From contig WGLT01000005.1 of the NCBI GenBank assembly GCA_016125425.1, positions 1-64,000 of the forward strand: a stretch of DNA of 64,000 nucleotides. The letters run 5' to 3'. Both the position numbers and the translations under genes were made by a program. The DNA is from Alphaproteobacteria bacterium. Its GTDB lineage: Bacteria; Pseudomonadota; Alphaproteobacteria; Caulobacterales; Parvularculaceae. The notes beneath the pieces were generated by a model. The model searched no databases. It was not told the DNA's origin and worked only from the letters and a program-made list of their open reading frames with translations. This document shows positions 8,574-17,423 of this stretch, one piece after another. Each line of letters begins with the position of its first letter. Position 1 is the stretch's first letter.

Positions 8574-9146
8574 ATGACCGATCTCATGCGTTATGCAGCC
8601 GCGCTCGCCGGCGCGGGCGAGAAGAAGGGTTTGCCGCCGGTCGAGCGGTGGGACCCGCCCTATTGCGGCGATATCGACCTTCTCATCCGCCGCGACGGCC
8701 TTTGGGTGCATGAAGGAACGCCGATCGGACGCGCGCCGCTGGTGCGCCTATTCTCGACGGTCCTGAAAAAGGAGGGCGAACGCTATTTTCTCGTCACGCC
8801 GGTTGAAAAGCTCGGAATTAAGGTCGAAGACGCGCCCTTCCTCGCGGTGCTGATGCGCGAGGATGAAAGCGGGCGCCTCGTCTTCACGACCAATGTCGGC
8901 GACGAAGTCGCCGCCGGGCCTGACCATCCGCTCGAATTCCGGGAAAGCGCGCGCCCGGGCGAATGGACGCCCTATATTCATGTGCGCGGCGACCTATGGG
9001 CGCTGGCCGCAAGGCCTGTATTCTATGATCTCGTCGCGCGCGGCGAAACGCGGGACATCGACGGCGTGGCGCAATTCGGCGTCGCGTCGGGCGACGAATT
9101 TTTCTCTTTCGGCCTAGCGGCGGATATTTTTGGCGAAGACGAATGA
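8574..9146 (+). CDS. DUF1285 domain-containing protein
   Basis: A 190-residue soluble protein of the DUF1285 family, found mainly in proteobacteria. Family features visible here: PPYCGDIDLLIRRDGLW near residues 23-40, GTPIGRAPLVRLFSTVLK, then the FLVTPVEKLGIKVEDAPF segment and WTPYIHVRGDLWA near 125-140. Its biochemical role is unknown. Its stop codon overlaps the start of the Nudix gene by 4 bases (ATGA), and the next gene overlaps in the same way. The three genes therefore form one translationally coupled operon, an arrangement common in alphaproteobacteria. Confidence 0.92.
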   Translation: MTDLMRYAAALAGAGEKKGLPPVERWDPPYCGDIDLLIRRDGLWVHEGTPIGRAPLVRLFSTVLKKEGERYFLVTPVEKLGIKVEDAPFLAVLMREDESGRLVFTTNVGDEVAAGPDHPLEFRESARPGEWTPYIHVRGDLWALAARPVFYDLVARGETRDIDGVAQFGVASGDEFFSFGLAADIFGEDE

Positions 9147-9820
9147 TAAAGATGAGTGAAGGGTTTCGAGAAAATCGTTCGAGCGCGCTCAATGGCGGCT
9201 GGCGTTCGCAGATTGAGGCCAATCTGAAGCGCGCCTCAGCGCAGCGCGTGCGCGCGCTTTTCGAAGAGATGAATCCGCATCTCGCCAACGACAAGACCTT
9301 CGAGAGCCGCTGGACCAACAAGCGAAAGGACGCAGCCGTCCTTATACCGATTATTGACCGCCCGAAAGAACCGACGGTTTTGCTGACTGTGCGTTCGGCG
9401 GATATGCCTTCGCACGCGGGACAGATCAGTTTTCCGGGCGGGAAGATCCATCCGGACGACGAAAGCCCCGTGCATGCCGCCCTGCGCGAAGCTGAGGAGG
9501 AGGTCGGCATTCCGCGCGACAAGGTCGACGTCATCGGCACGCTCGGCCTGCATCTTGGCGGCGTCGGCTTCTCGGTGACCCCGGTGATCGGCGTAATCGC
9601 GCCCGCGGTCGAATTACGTCCCTGCCCGCGCGAGGTCGCCGAGATATTCGAGGCGCCCCTCAGCTTTTTCGTCGATCCGAAAAACCACATCGTAGAAGAG
9701 CGCGAACTTCAGGGCGTCAAATACAATATGTTCGCCGCGCCCTATGGCCGTTATCACATATGGGGGCTCACCGCAGGCATATTGAGATCGCTCGCCGAAA
9801 TCCTGCGGGAAGGCGAATGA
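9143..9820 (+). CDS. Nudix hydrolase, CoA pyrophosphatase type (NudL/YeaB-like)
   Basis: A 225-residue Nudix enzyme predicted to hydrolyse the pyrophosphate bond of coenzyme A or related nucleotides. The Nudix box is complete (GGKIHPDDESPVHAALREAEEEVGI pattern, residues about 104-128, with REAEEEVG providing the metal-binding glutamates). The preceding SHAGQISFPGGK is the motif typical of the CoA pyrophosphatase subgroup. The ATG at 9143 overlaps the DUF1285 stop; an ATG at 9152 is an alternative. The 3' end overlaps the CCA-adding enzyme start by 4 bases. Confidence 0.93.
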   Translation: MIKMSEGFRENRSSALNGGWRSQIEANLKRASAQRVRALFEEMNPHLANDKTFESRWTNKRKDAAVLIPIIDRPKEPTVLLTVRSADMPSHAGQISFPGGKIHPDDESPVHAALREAEEEVGIPRDKVDVIGTLGLHLGGVGFSVTPVIGVIAPAVELRPCPREVAEIFEAPLSFFVDPKNHIVEERELQGVKYNMFAAPYGRYHIWGLTAGILRSLAEILREGE

Positions 9821-11055
9821 GAGACGAAGCGCTGCGCCCGCTCGCCCCGGAGGAAGCCGCGCGCTTCGCCTGGACAGAACGTCCCTATGTCAAAAAGATC
9901 GTCGCCGCGCTGGAAAAAGCGCGCGCGGGATCGGCGCGGTTTGTCGGCGGCTGCGTGCGCGACAGCCTTCTCGGCGTCGAACCGAAGGATATCGACATCG
10001 CAACGACGCTGACGCCCGATGAAGTGATCAAGGCGCTCAAGAGCGCCGGCCTCGGGGCCGCTCCGACAGGCGTCGATCACGGAACCGTCACGGGGATCGC
10101 CGACCGCACCGGCATTGAGATCACGACGCTGCGCGCGGACGTGGCGACAGACGGCAGGCGCGCCACCGTCGCTTTCACCGACGACTGGCGCTGCGACGCG
10201 GAGCGACGCGATTTCCGTCTGAATGCGATTTATCTGACAACAGACAAAAAATTATACGATCCCGTCGGAGGAATCGCGGACGTTATAGCGGGGCGCGTGC
10301 GCTTCATCGGCGCGCCCGCGGACCGCATCCGGGAGGACTATCTGCGCATTCTGCGCTTTTTTCGCTTCTCCGCGCGCTTCTCAACGCAATTCGACGCCGA
10401 AGGACTCGCCGCCTGCGCGTCGCTGAAGTCGGGCATAAAACGCCTATCGCGCGAGCGCGTGGGCGATGAATTCTCGCGCATTCTCCGCCTGCCGCAGGCC
10501 GCGCGCGCTGTCGAGGAAATGGCGAAGACCGGCGTGCTCGCGCAAGTCTGGCCGGCGCGCGCGGATCTCGCCCGGCTCGCCGCGCTGAAACGGATCGCGC
10601 CGGAGGCGCCGGCGCCGTTGGGCGTCGCGGCGCTCTGGGGAGAGCGAGGCGACGGCGTCGACGCCGCCCTGCGGCTTTCAAACGCCGACGCCGCGCGGCG
10701 CAAAGACGCCATATCGACGGCCGCCCGCATTACGAAGACCATGGATGAACGCGAAGCGCGCGCCCTTCTCTACCGGGCGGGCGCTGAACGCTGGCGGGAC
10801 GGATTGCTGCTTGCGCGCAGCGCGGACGACGCGCCGGAAGCAGGTTGGGGGGCGCTTCAAACGCTGCCCGAGCGCCGCCCGCCGCCCCGTTTTCCTTTTA
10901 CGGGCAAGGATGTGATCGCCGAGGGCGTCGAGCAAGGGCCGGCGGTCGCGCGGATTTTGAAAGAGGTCGAGGAAGCCTGGATCGCCGAAGATTTTCCGCC
11001 GCGCCAAAGGCTGGAGGCGATCCTCAAAGAGAAAACCGCAAGCGCGATTCAATAA
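9817..11055 (+). CDS. CCA-adding enzyme / poly(A) polymerase family tRNA nucleotidyltransferase
   Basis: Class II nucleotidyltransferase that adds or repairs the 3' CCA of tRNAs. The ATG at 9817, overlapping the Nudix stop, gives 412 residues; the longer frame from 9760 adds residues encoded inside the Nudix gene. The catalytic head has FVGGCVRDSLLG followed by KDIDIATT with the metal-binding Asp pair, and the RRDFRLNAIYL and RIREDYLRILRFFRFSARF segments that bind RNA and nucleotide. No HD phosphohydrolase signature is visible in the C-terminal half. Because the local tRNA gene already encodes CCA, repair is the likely role. Its end overlaps the convergent TIGR02301 gene by 7 bases. Confidence 0.93.
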   Translation: MRDEALRPLAPEEAARFAWTERPYVKKIVAALEKARAGSARFVGGCVRDSLLGVEPKDIDIATTLTPDEVIKALKSAGLGAAPTGVDHGTVTGIADRTGIEITTLRADVATDGRRATVAFTDDWRCDAERRDFRLNAIYLTTDKKLYDPVGGIADVIAGRVRFIGAPADRIREDYLRILRFFRFSARFSTQFDAEGLAACASLKSGIKRLSRERVGDEFSRILRLPQAARAVEEMAKTGVLAQVWPARADLARLAALKRIAPEAPAPLGVAALWGERGDGVDAALRLSNADAARRKDAISTAARITKTMDEREARALLYRAGAERWRDGLLLARSADDAPEAGWGALQTLPERRPPPRFPFTGKDVIAEGVEQGPAVARILKEVEEAWIAEDFPPRQRLEAILKEKTASAIQ

Positions 11056-11498
11056 GGCTGCGCATCGGCGTCGTCGTCAGGCCGGGGCGGCTCGACGACC
11101 GGCGTTTGCGTCATCGCCTGGTAGATCGGCTCGACAAGCCGAGTCGCAACCTTGTCGGCTTGCGTGGCGACCAATGCGGCGTGATTGCGCGCGTCGCGGT
11201 CGCAATACGGAAAGCGGGATTCCGCCGAACGGAAGCCGTCATTGAAAGCTTCGATCATCCGGTCGCGCAAGGCGGGCGCCGGCGTTTCGAGATCGAGCAG
11301 CTTTCGCATGCGCTCGCGCCAGACTTCCGATTCCGCGCGGGGGTCGCAAAGCCGCCTGATATGATGAAGCTCGCCGAACGCGCGCGACAGCGACGTCAAA
11401 TCCTCCGACCGCTGCGCGTAATCCGGCTCTTGCGCAGCGAGCGGCGTTGCAAGACAGAACAGAATGACGGCGGCGAATATGCGCATGGCGGCGTTCAT
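11049..11498 (-). CDS. TIGR02301 family secreted protein
   Basis: A 149-residue protein from the ATG at 11498; the longer frame to 11597 runs into the neighbouring Nudix gene. Residues 1-23 form a signal peptide (MRIFAAVILFCLATPLAA). The mature part has the TIGR02301 pattern of an alphaproteobacterial periplasmic family: YAQRSEDLTSLSRAFGELHHIRRLC, then ESEVWRERMRKLLDLE and FNDGFRSAESRFPYCD. Two conserved Cys residues (in IRRLCDP and FPYCDRD) could form a disulfide. The function is unknown. It is probably co-transcribed with the upstream Nudix gene (10-base gap). Confidence 0.88.
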   Translation of the reverse strand: MNAAMRIFAAVILFCLATPLAAQEPDYAQRSEDLTSLSRAFGELHHIRRLCDPRAESEVWRERMRKLLDLETPAPALRDRMIEAFNDGFRSAESRFPYCDRDARNHAALVATQADKVATRLVEPIYQAMTQTPVVEPPRPDDDADAQPY

Positions 11499-11508
11499 TG
11501 CCCGAGAA

Positions 11509-11955
11509 TTATAGCCGTTTTGCGGCGCGAAGATCGAGAGCGCGCCGGACCGCCTGCCGGGTCTTGTCCCAGGAAAGGCGCTCCAGCGCGACGTCAACCG
11601 GAACGAATTCCGCGCAGACGGCGTCGTCGGCCGCCTTCGGCTCTCCCGACGTCCATTCGGCGGCGAAGTCGATCAGCAATCGGTGGTCAAGCGTCTCGCC
11701 GAGAACCCGTTCGCCGGGCAGCGCCTCAAAGACATCGATGAGGGCGAGAATCCTGATGTCGACCCCTGTCTCCTCGCGCACCTCACGGCGCGCCGCGTCC
11801 CGGACGCTCTCGCCATAATGAAGCCCGCCGCCCGGAATCGACCATTGCCCGACAAAAGGCGGCTTGCCGCGCCGGATGAGGAGAATTTCATCGCCGCGGA
11901 AGACGACGGCGCCGACGCCGACGCTGATCTGCGTCTGATTCTGATTCCCGCTCAT
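11509..11955 (-). CDS. Nudix hydrolase (ADP-ribose pyrophosphatase/MutT-like)
   Basis: A 148-residue single-domain Nudix protein. The Nudix box starts at GGGLHYGESVRDAARREV and continues REETGVDI, with all conserved Gly and Glu positions. The upstream strand VGVGAVVFRGDEILLIRRGKPP and the preceding SIPGGG are typical of ADP-ribose or NADH pyrophosphatases of the broad-specificity type. The exact substrate is not readable from sequence. The ATG at 11955 begins MSGNQNQTQ. It precedes the TIGR02301 gene with a 10-base gap, so the two probably share a transcript. Confidence 0.92.
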   Translation of the reverse strand: MSGNQNQTQISVGVGAVVFRGDEILLIRRGKPPFVGQWSIPGGGLHYGESVRDAARREVREETGVDIRILALIDVFEALPGERVLGETLDHRLLIDFAAEWTSGEPKAADDAVCAEFVPVDVALERLSWDKTRQAVRRALDLRAAKRL

Positions 11956-11993
11956 GCGCTCCCATAGGAGCGAAACGCCCCTGCGCGCAATGT

Positions 11994-13616
11994 CTAAGCC
12001 GCCTTGACGAGGTCCGCCCCCTTCTCGCCGATCATGATCGAGGGCGCATTCGTATTGCCGCCGACAAGCGTCGGCATCACCGAGGCGTCGATCACGCGAA
12101 GGCCCTCAACGCCCCGCACGCGCAATTGCGGGTCGAGCACCGCCTTCGCATCGCTCCCCATGCGGCAGGTGCCGACGGGATGATAGATCGTGTCGGAGCG
12201 GTTGCGGATATCGGCCGCAATCGCGGCGTCATCCGGATCGCGGCCGATATAGAGCTGTTCGCCGTCAAAAGGCTTGAAGGCGGGCGCATCGAGCAACCGG
12301 AAAACCATGCGCGCGCCTTTGATCAGCCGGCGCAGATCATCATCATCGCTCAGGAAATTCGGATCGATAGCCGGCGGCGCCATCGGATCAGGGCTTTGCA
12401 GCCGCACCGTGCCGCGACTCTTCGGACGCAATACGCAGACATGGCAGGAATAGCCGCCGCCCAAATGCTGCTTTCGGCCGTGATCGTCGACAAGGCCCGG
12501 AATAAAATGAAGCTGCACGTCCGGCTCCGGCAAGGCGGGATCGGTTTTCAAGAACCCGCCGACTTCGGCGAGATTCGATGTCAACAACCCTTCGCCCCGC
12601 TTCTTATAGGCGAGGATCGCGCCGGGAAGTCGCGAGATCATCGAGAAATTCATTCCGATAGTGTCCGGCGAGCGCGTCCGCCGAAGCGCGATGTAGTCAA
12701 GATGGTCCTGAAGATTGCCGCCGACTTCCGGCGCGTCATGGATGACGTCCACGCCGAACTCTTTGAGATGCGCCGCCGGGCCGATTCCCGAAAGCATCAG
12801 GACTTGCGGGGATTGGAACGCGCCCGCCGCAAGGATGACTTCGCGGCGCGCCTTCACGAACTCCGTCTTGCCCCCGCGGCGGAACGAAAGGCCGGAGGCG
12901 CGCCTGCCGTCGAACGAAACCCGCTCGGCGCGCGCGTCCGTGATGACGAGAAGATTGTCGCGCCCGAGAGCCGGCGCGAGAAAGGCGGCCGCGCTCGAAC
13001 AGCGACGACCGTTTTTCTGCGTCACCTGATAAAAACCCATCCCTTCCTGCCGTTCGCCGTTGAAGTCGTCATTCAAGGGCAGCTGCAATTCGCGGCAAGC
13101 TTCGAGGAAAACCTCCGAGAGCGGATTTCTATAGCGAAGGTCGGAAACCCAAAGCGGACCGGAGCCGCCATGGCGTTCGCTTTCCCCGCGCTCTTGATGT
13201 TCGCTCTTCTTGAAATAGGGGAGCACGTCCTTGTAGGACCAGCCTTCAGCCCCGAGTTCGGCCCAGGTGTCGTAATCGCGGGGGGTCCCGCGAATATAGA
13301 TCATCGCATTGATCGAACTTGATCCGCCGAGAACGCGCCCGCGCGGCTGAAAGCAGACGCGATTGTTCAGATGTTTCTGCGGAACCGTGTCGAAGCGCCA
13401 ATTGATCGGCGAATTCTTCCCCTGAAACGCAAAACCGAGCGGCGCGCGGATAAGCGGGCTTGTATCGGGCGGCCCCGCCTCAAGCAGGCAGACTCGAACC
13501 GTCGGGTCCTCGGTCAGCCGACTCGCAAGCACGCAGCCCGCCGAGCCTGCGCCGACGATCACATAATCGAATTCGCCCACCGGGCTCGCGCCCGCATTCG
13601 CTTCTGCGTTCTTCAT
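11994..13616 (-). CDS. GMC family FAD-dependent oxidoreductase (choline/alcohol dehydrogenase-like)
   Basis: A 540-residue glucose-methanol-choline oxidoreductase. The FAD-binding GAGSAGCVLASRLTE is near residue 22; the GMC signatures GRVLGGSSSINAMIYIRG (about 95-112) and GAFQSPQVLMLSGIGP (about 265-280) are intact. The C-terminal YHPVGTCRMG carries the catalytic His and is followed by DASVMPTLVGGNTNAPS. BetA, alkan-1-ol dehydrogenase AlkJ and related enzymes share these features. The aldehyde dehydrogenase gene ends 2 bases upstream of its start, so the pair plausibly oxidises an alcohol to the acid; choline is only one candidate substrate. Confidence 0.94.
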   Translation of the reverse strand: MKNAEANAGASPVGEFDYVIVGAGSAGCVLASRLTEDPTVRVCLLEAGPPDTSPLIRAPLGFAFQGKNSPINWRFDTVPQKHLNNRVCFQPRGRVLGGSSSINAMIYIRGTPRDYDTWAELGAEGWSYKDVLPYFKKSEHQERGESERHGGSGPLWVSDLRYRNPLSEVFLEACRELQLPLNDDFNGERQEGMGFYQVTQKNGRRCSSAAAFLAPALGRDNLLVITDARAERVSFDGRRASGLSFRRGGKTEFVKARREVILAAGAFQSPQVLMLSGIGPAAHLKEFGVDVIHDAPEVGGNLQDHLDYIALRRTRSPDTIGMNFSMISRLPGAILAYKKRGEGLLTSNLAEVGGFLKTDPALPEPDVQLHFIPGLVDDHGRKQHLGGGYSCHVCVLRPKSRGTVRLQSPDPMAPPAIDPNFLSDDDDLRRLIKGARMVFRLLDAPAFKPFDGEQLYIGRDPDDAAIAADIRNRSDTIYHPVGTCRMGSDAKAVLDPQLRVRGVEGLRVIDASVMPTLVGGNTNAPSIMIGEKGADLVKAA

Positions 13617-13618
13617 GC

Positions 13619-15058
13619 TCAGATAATCTTTCTAATGAATTTGAGCGCCTGATGCGTTTTCGGCGTGAAGGGCGGCTGCAAGACTTTTCCGCCCGACATC
13701 TTCGACTGATAGAAGACCGGCTTCATGTGCGAGAATGTCTCAAAGCCCTTATCGCCATGATAGGCGCCCATGCCGCTCTGGCCGACGCCGCCGAAGGGAA
13801 GACGCTCCTGCGCGAAATGCATCAGCGTGTCGTTGACCGTGACGCCGCCCGACACCGTCCGCATCAGGACCTTGTCGCGCGCGGAGACGTCTTCGCCAAA
13901 CCAGTAAAGCGCGAGCGGGCGGTCGCCGCTGTTCACATGTTCGATCGCCTCGTCAGTCGATGCGACGGAGAGAACCGGAAGGATCGGACCGAAAATCTCC
14001 TCTTTCATCATTCGCAATTCCGGCGGCGGCTCGACGACAATCGTCAGCGGCATTTTCCTTTGCGGATGAAGCGCATTGGATGAGCCGACTTCCACGATCC
14101 TGGCGCCGGCTGCGCGCGCCTCCTCGACCATTGCTTTCAGCCGCTCGAAATGCCGATCGGAGACTATCGAGGTGTAGTCAGCGGTGGTGTCGATCTCCGG
14201 ATAAAGATCGCGCGCCGCGGCCGCGATCGCGTCAACGGCCGCATCGCGACTGTCCTTTGGCGCGAGAATGTAATCGGGCGCGATGCAAGTCTGACCGGCG
14301 TTCAACATCTTTCCGTAAGCGATCGACCGGCCGGCGCGCGCCAGGTCGGCGCTCGGGTCGAGAATCACCGGCGACTTGCCGCCGAGCTCGAGCGTCACCG
14401 GCGTCAAATTTCTGGCTGCCGCTTCGGCCACCTTCCGTCCGACGGTCGTGGAGCCGGTGAAGATCAGGTGATCGAACGGAACAGCGGCGAAGGCCGCGCC
14501 CGTCTCCGGACCGCCGACGATCACGGCGGCGACGCTTTCATCGAACTCTTCCGAAATCATTTTCTTCAGCAGATCGCTGGTGCGCGGCGTCAGCTCGCTC
14601 GGCTTGATCAGGATTCGATTGCCCGCCGCAAACGCCGCCGCCGCGGGACCGAGCGCCAGTTGAACCGGATAGTTCCAGGGCGAGACGATGCCGACGACGC
14701 CGAGCGGCTGGGGCTCCAGCCTGCTTCTGGCCGGCGCGAGATGAAGCGGCGTCGGGACTTTTCGGGGACGCATCCACCGGGCGAGATTCTTTTTCGCAAA
14801 GCGCGCCGTTGAAATCGACCCGATAACCTCGGCGATGAGGCTTTCCTCGCTGGCGCGCGAGCCGAAATCGGCGCTGATCGCCTTGACGATATCGTTCTCA
14901 TAACGGTCGAGCAGCCGCAGCAGCGCATCCAGCCTGGAAAGGCGCGCTTCGCGGGACGGATAAGGGTCTTTCAAGAAAGCTTGTCGCTGCAGGGCGAAAA
15001 GCCGCGCGATCTCGCGCTCGCCGACGGCGGAATCTGCGGGTCGGGCGGTGTCTGGCAT
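13619..15058 (-). CDS. NAD(P)-dependent aldehyde dehydrogenase (coniferyl aldehyde dehydrogenase-like)
   Basis: Oxidises an aldehyde to the carboxylic acid. I place the start at 15058 (MPDTARPADS), giving 479 residues; the upstream extension to 15172 reaches the sppA terminator. Hallmarks: SPWNYPVQLALGP near 150, FTGSTTVGRKVAEAAA with the cofactor-binding Gly, VTLELGGKSPVI with the general-base Glu, and NAGQTCIAPDY with the catalytic Cys. The sequence style (RLDALLRLLDRYENDIVKAISADFG) matches the membrane-associated fatty/coniferyl aldehyde dehydrogenase subgroup. It is coupled to the GMC oxidoreductase gene with a 2-base gap. Confidence 0.94.
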   Translation of the reverse strand: MPDTARPADSAVGEREIARLFALQRQAFLKDPYPSREARLSRLDALLRLLDRYENDIVKAISADFGSRASEESLIAEVIGSISTARFAKKNLARWMRPRKVPTPLHLAPARSRLEPQPLGVVGIVSPWNYPVQLALGPAAAAFAAGNRILIKPSELTPRTSDLLKKMISEEFDESVAAVIVGGPETGAAFAAVPFDHLIFTGSTTVGRKVAEAAARNLTPVTLELGGKSPVILDPSADLARAGRSIAYGKMLNAGQTCIAPDYILAPKDSRDAAVDAIAAAARDLYPEIDTTADYTSIVSDRHFERLKAMVEEARAAGARIVEVGSSNALHPQRKMPLTIVVEPPPELRMMKEEIFGPILPVLSVASTDEAIEHVNSGDRPLALYWFGEDVSARDKVLMRTVSGGVTVNDTLMHFAQERLPFGGVGQSGMGAYHGDKGFETFSHMKPVFYQSKMSGGKVLQPPFTPKTHQALKFIRKII

Positions 15059-15176
15059 GGCGCGCTCCGTTTGCGTCAGGGCTACGCTAACGGTTTGAAT
15101 TTGCAGCGCGGCCGAGGGCGAGTCTACCGCGCAGCGCAGCGCGCCCTTTGCGCGCCGCAACACAAGCCGCAACAGA

Positions 15177-15205
15177 AAAAGGGGACGGCGGCGCCGTCCC
15201 CTTTT
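15177..15205 (-). terminator. Rho-independent terminator of sppA
   Basis: A 13-bp perfect stem (AAAAGGGGACGGC with GCCGTCCCCTTTT) and a 3-base loop lies 31 bases beyond the sppA stop. On the minus strand the stem ends in a T tract. It separates sppA from the aldehyde dehydrogenase gene. Confidence 0.9.
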
Positions 15206-15235
15206 GCGAACCTTCTTCGGTCAAAGCCGCCGGGG

Positions 15236-17146
15236 CTATCGCGCCTCGCAGGCCAGGCATCGCGCATAGACGCCATTGGGATCGTTGAAGCTCTTGAGAA
15301 GATCGACGGTCGACTGGGTGTCTTTCACGAGCGCGGCGAAAGGCGAAATCGTGCGCGCTTTCGCGATCGCCTGGTCAACGCCCGCCATGGCGAGGATCCT
15401 CGCCTCCGCGCCCTGGAACAGCTTTTCAAACGGCGTCCTGCGATCGATCTCGTCGATGACGTCGTAATTGTCGAGCTTGGCGAGCTTGGCCGCCGCAGCG
15501 ATCGCATCGTCGAGATCGCCCATTTTGTCGACCAATTTCAGTTCAAGCGCGGTCTTCCCGATCCACACCCGGCCCTGCGCGATGGAATCGACGTAATCGG
15601 GCTGGAGGTGGCGGCCTTCGCTGACGACGCTGATGAAACGCCGATAGCCCTGCTCGACCGATTGCTGGATCACATCGGCGCCGGCCTCCGGCAGCGGGCC
15701 GATTCCGGTCGCCAATAGCGGCGAGAGCGCAGTCGTGCCGACGCCGTCGACATGCACGCCCGCCCAGGCGGCCGTGTTTTCATAGGTCGTGATGAGGCCG
15801 AATATGCCGATGGATCCGGTGATCGTCGTCGGTTCGGCGAAAATCTCATCGCCCGCCGAGGAGATCCAGTAGCCGCCCGAAGCGGCGATCGACCCCATGG
15901 AGACGACGACCGGCTTGCCGGCCTTTTTCAGCGAAAGAATTCCGTCGCGAATGATTTCCGATGCGAAGGCCGAGCCGCCGGGGCTGTCGACCCGCAGAAC
16001 GACCGCTTTCACATTGTCGTCGTCGAGCGCCTTTTTGAGATAGCCGGCGATCGTGTCGCCCCCGGCCGCGACGCCTGGTTCGGCTTCGCCGTCAACGATG
16101 TCGCCGGCGGCGGTGACGACAGCGATATTCGGCGCGGGCCCGTCTTTGTCGTCGCCGTCGACCGCCGCCAGATAGCGGCGAAAACCGACGCGCTTGAACG
16201 ACTTGCCGGATTTGTCCTCGCCGAACATCTTTTTGAGATACGCAAGTTGTTCGGGGCGGGACTCCAGCTTGTCGACAAGACCGTAATCGAGAGCGGCCTT
16301 GGCGAAATCGCCGTCAGACTTTTTCATGATCGCGCCGAGATCGTCGGCGTAATGTTGAATCGAGCCTGCCGGCAAACGCCGCGCCGCTTCGATGTCCTTG
16401 GCGTATTCATCCCACATCACGCCGAGAAAAGCGCGGTCCGCTTCTTTGGCTTCGGGCGACATGTCGTCGCGAATGAAAGGCTCGACCGCAGACTTGAAGG
16501 CTCCGACGCGGAACACATGCGTCGTGACTTTCAGTTTCTCTAGGAGCGATTTCAGATAAACGCCATAGGCGCCATAGCCGGGCAGGATGACCTGGCCGTA
16601 GTCGTGCATGAGGATTTCATTGGCGTGAGCGGCGATCAGATATTGCTCCTGGCTGTAGCCGTCGCCGATCGCGACGACCTTCTTGCCGCCGGCCTTGAAG
16701 TCGTCGAGCGCTTTCGCAATGTCGTGAATTTTCGTCGCGCTCGTCGCCGGCACGTCGAGCCGGGAAAGATCAAGGACGATCGCCTTGATGCGGTCATCGG
16801 TCTTGGCTTCGCGGATCGCGGTCAGAACATCGCTGAGCTGCACCTGCGGCGGCTTGTCATAGCCGTAAGCGTTGGCGAAGAGCTGCTGGAGCGGATCCAT
16901 TTGCCTCGCCTGTTCGACAAGCACGCCCTGCGGATTGAGCAGCAGGGCCGATCCCGGCTGAATGGTCGCGCCTGCTCCCGCCTTGCCGCCGGCGACGCCG
17001 TTTGAAACACTGACGATGACGCTGACGATCAGGAACATCAGGACGAGGCCGATCAGCCCCTGCAGCAAGAGCAGGATGCCGATCAGAAACTTGCCGAAGC
17101 CCTTGATGAACCCCCAAACCGTAAAATTGTGATCTTCTCCAGACAC
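15236..17146 (-). CDS. sppA: Signal peptide peptidase SppA, 67-kDa type
   Basis: Membrane-bound serine protease that degrades cleaved signal peptides. The 636 residues match the long, two-domain form. One N-terminal transmembrane helix spans about residues 18-46. The N-terminal domain carries the general-base lysine in VFRVGAFKSAVEPF (Lys218); the C-terminal domain carries the nucleophile in MGSIAASGGYWIS (Ser423), so the Ser-Lys dyad is intact. The start is GTG at 17146 with CAGGGG upstream. It is transcribed divergently from moxR across a 277-base gap and ends in a strong terminator. Confidence 0.96.
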   Translation of the reverse strand: MSGEDHNFTVWGFIKGFGKFLIGILLLLQGLIGLVLMFLIVSVIVSVSNGVAGGKAGAGATIQPGSALLLNPQGVLVEQARQMDPLQQLFANAYGYDKPPQVQLSDVLTAIREAKTDDRIKAIVLDLSRLDVPATSATKIHDIAKALDDFKAGGKKVVAIGDGYSQEQYLIAAHANEILMHDYGQVILPGYGAYGVYLKSLLEKLKVTTHVFRVGAFKSAVEPFIRDDMSPEAKEADRAFLGVMWDEYAKDIEAARRLPAGSIQHYADDLGAIMKKSDGDFAKAALDYGLVDKLESRPEQLAYLKKMFGEDKSGKSFKRVGFRRYLAAVDGDDKDGPAPNIAVVTAAGDIVDGEAEPGVAAGGDTIAGYLKKALDDDNVKAVVLRVDSPGGSAFASEIIRDGILSLKKAGKPVVVSMGSIAASGGYWISSAGDEIFAEPTTITGSIGIFGLITTYENTAAWAGVHVDGVGTTALSPLLATGIGPLPEAGADVIQQSVEQGYRRFISVVSEGRHLQPDYVDSIAQGRVWIGKTALELKLVDKMGDLDDAIAAAAKLAKLDNYDVIDEIDRRTPFEKLFQGAEARILAMAGVDQAIAKARTISPFAALVKDTQSTVDLLKSFNDPNGVYARCLACEAR

Positions 17147-17423
17147 CGAAAACCCCTGTTTGAGACGGCGCCGCGCGGGGCGGCCCGACCGGCCGACGCC
17201 CGCAAGCCGGGCGTGATATGGTTACAGACCCCTCTTAACGTCGCGATAATCCGGCGAAAGGCCGCAGACGGTCTCATGGTAGAGAGAATGGGCAAGGCCG
17301 GGCAAGGGGCAAGTCGGCTGCGACAATGCGTTCGGAACGCCCGCCGGACAGTTGTGATTCCCCGCCCGCCTCGTGCTAAGCAAAAAAACCCGCAATCAGA
17401 ACCGCTTAGAGTTGGAAATCCCC

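Noticed and set aside
8349-8711. Upstream extension of the small secreted protein gene
   Set aside because: It would run antisense through tRNA-Ala and its promoter; the ATG at 8348 with GGAGG and a signal peptide is better.
12126-13322. 398-codon plus-strand frame
   Set aside because: Antisense to the GMC oxidoreductase; no recognisable protein features.
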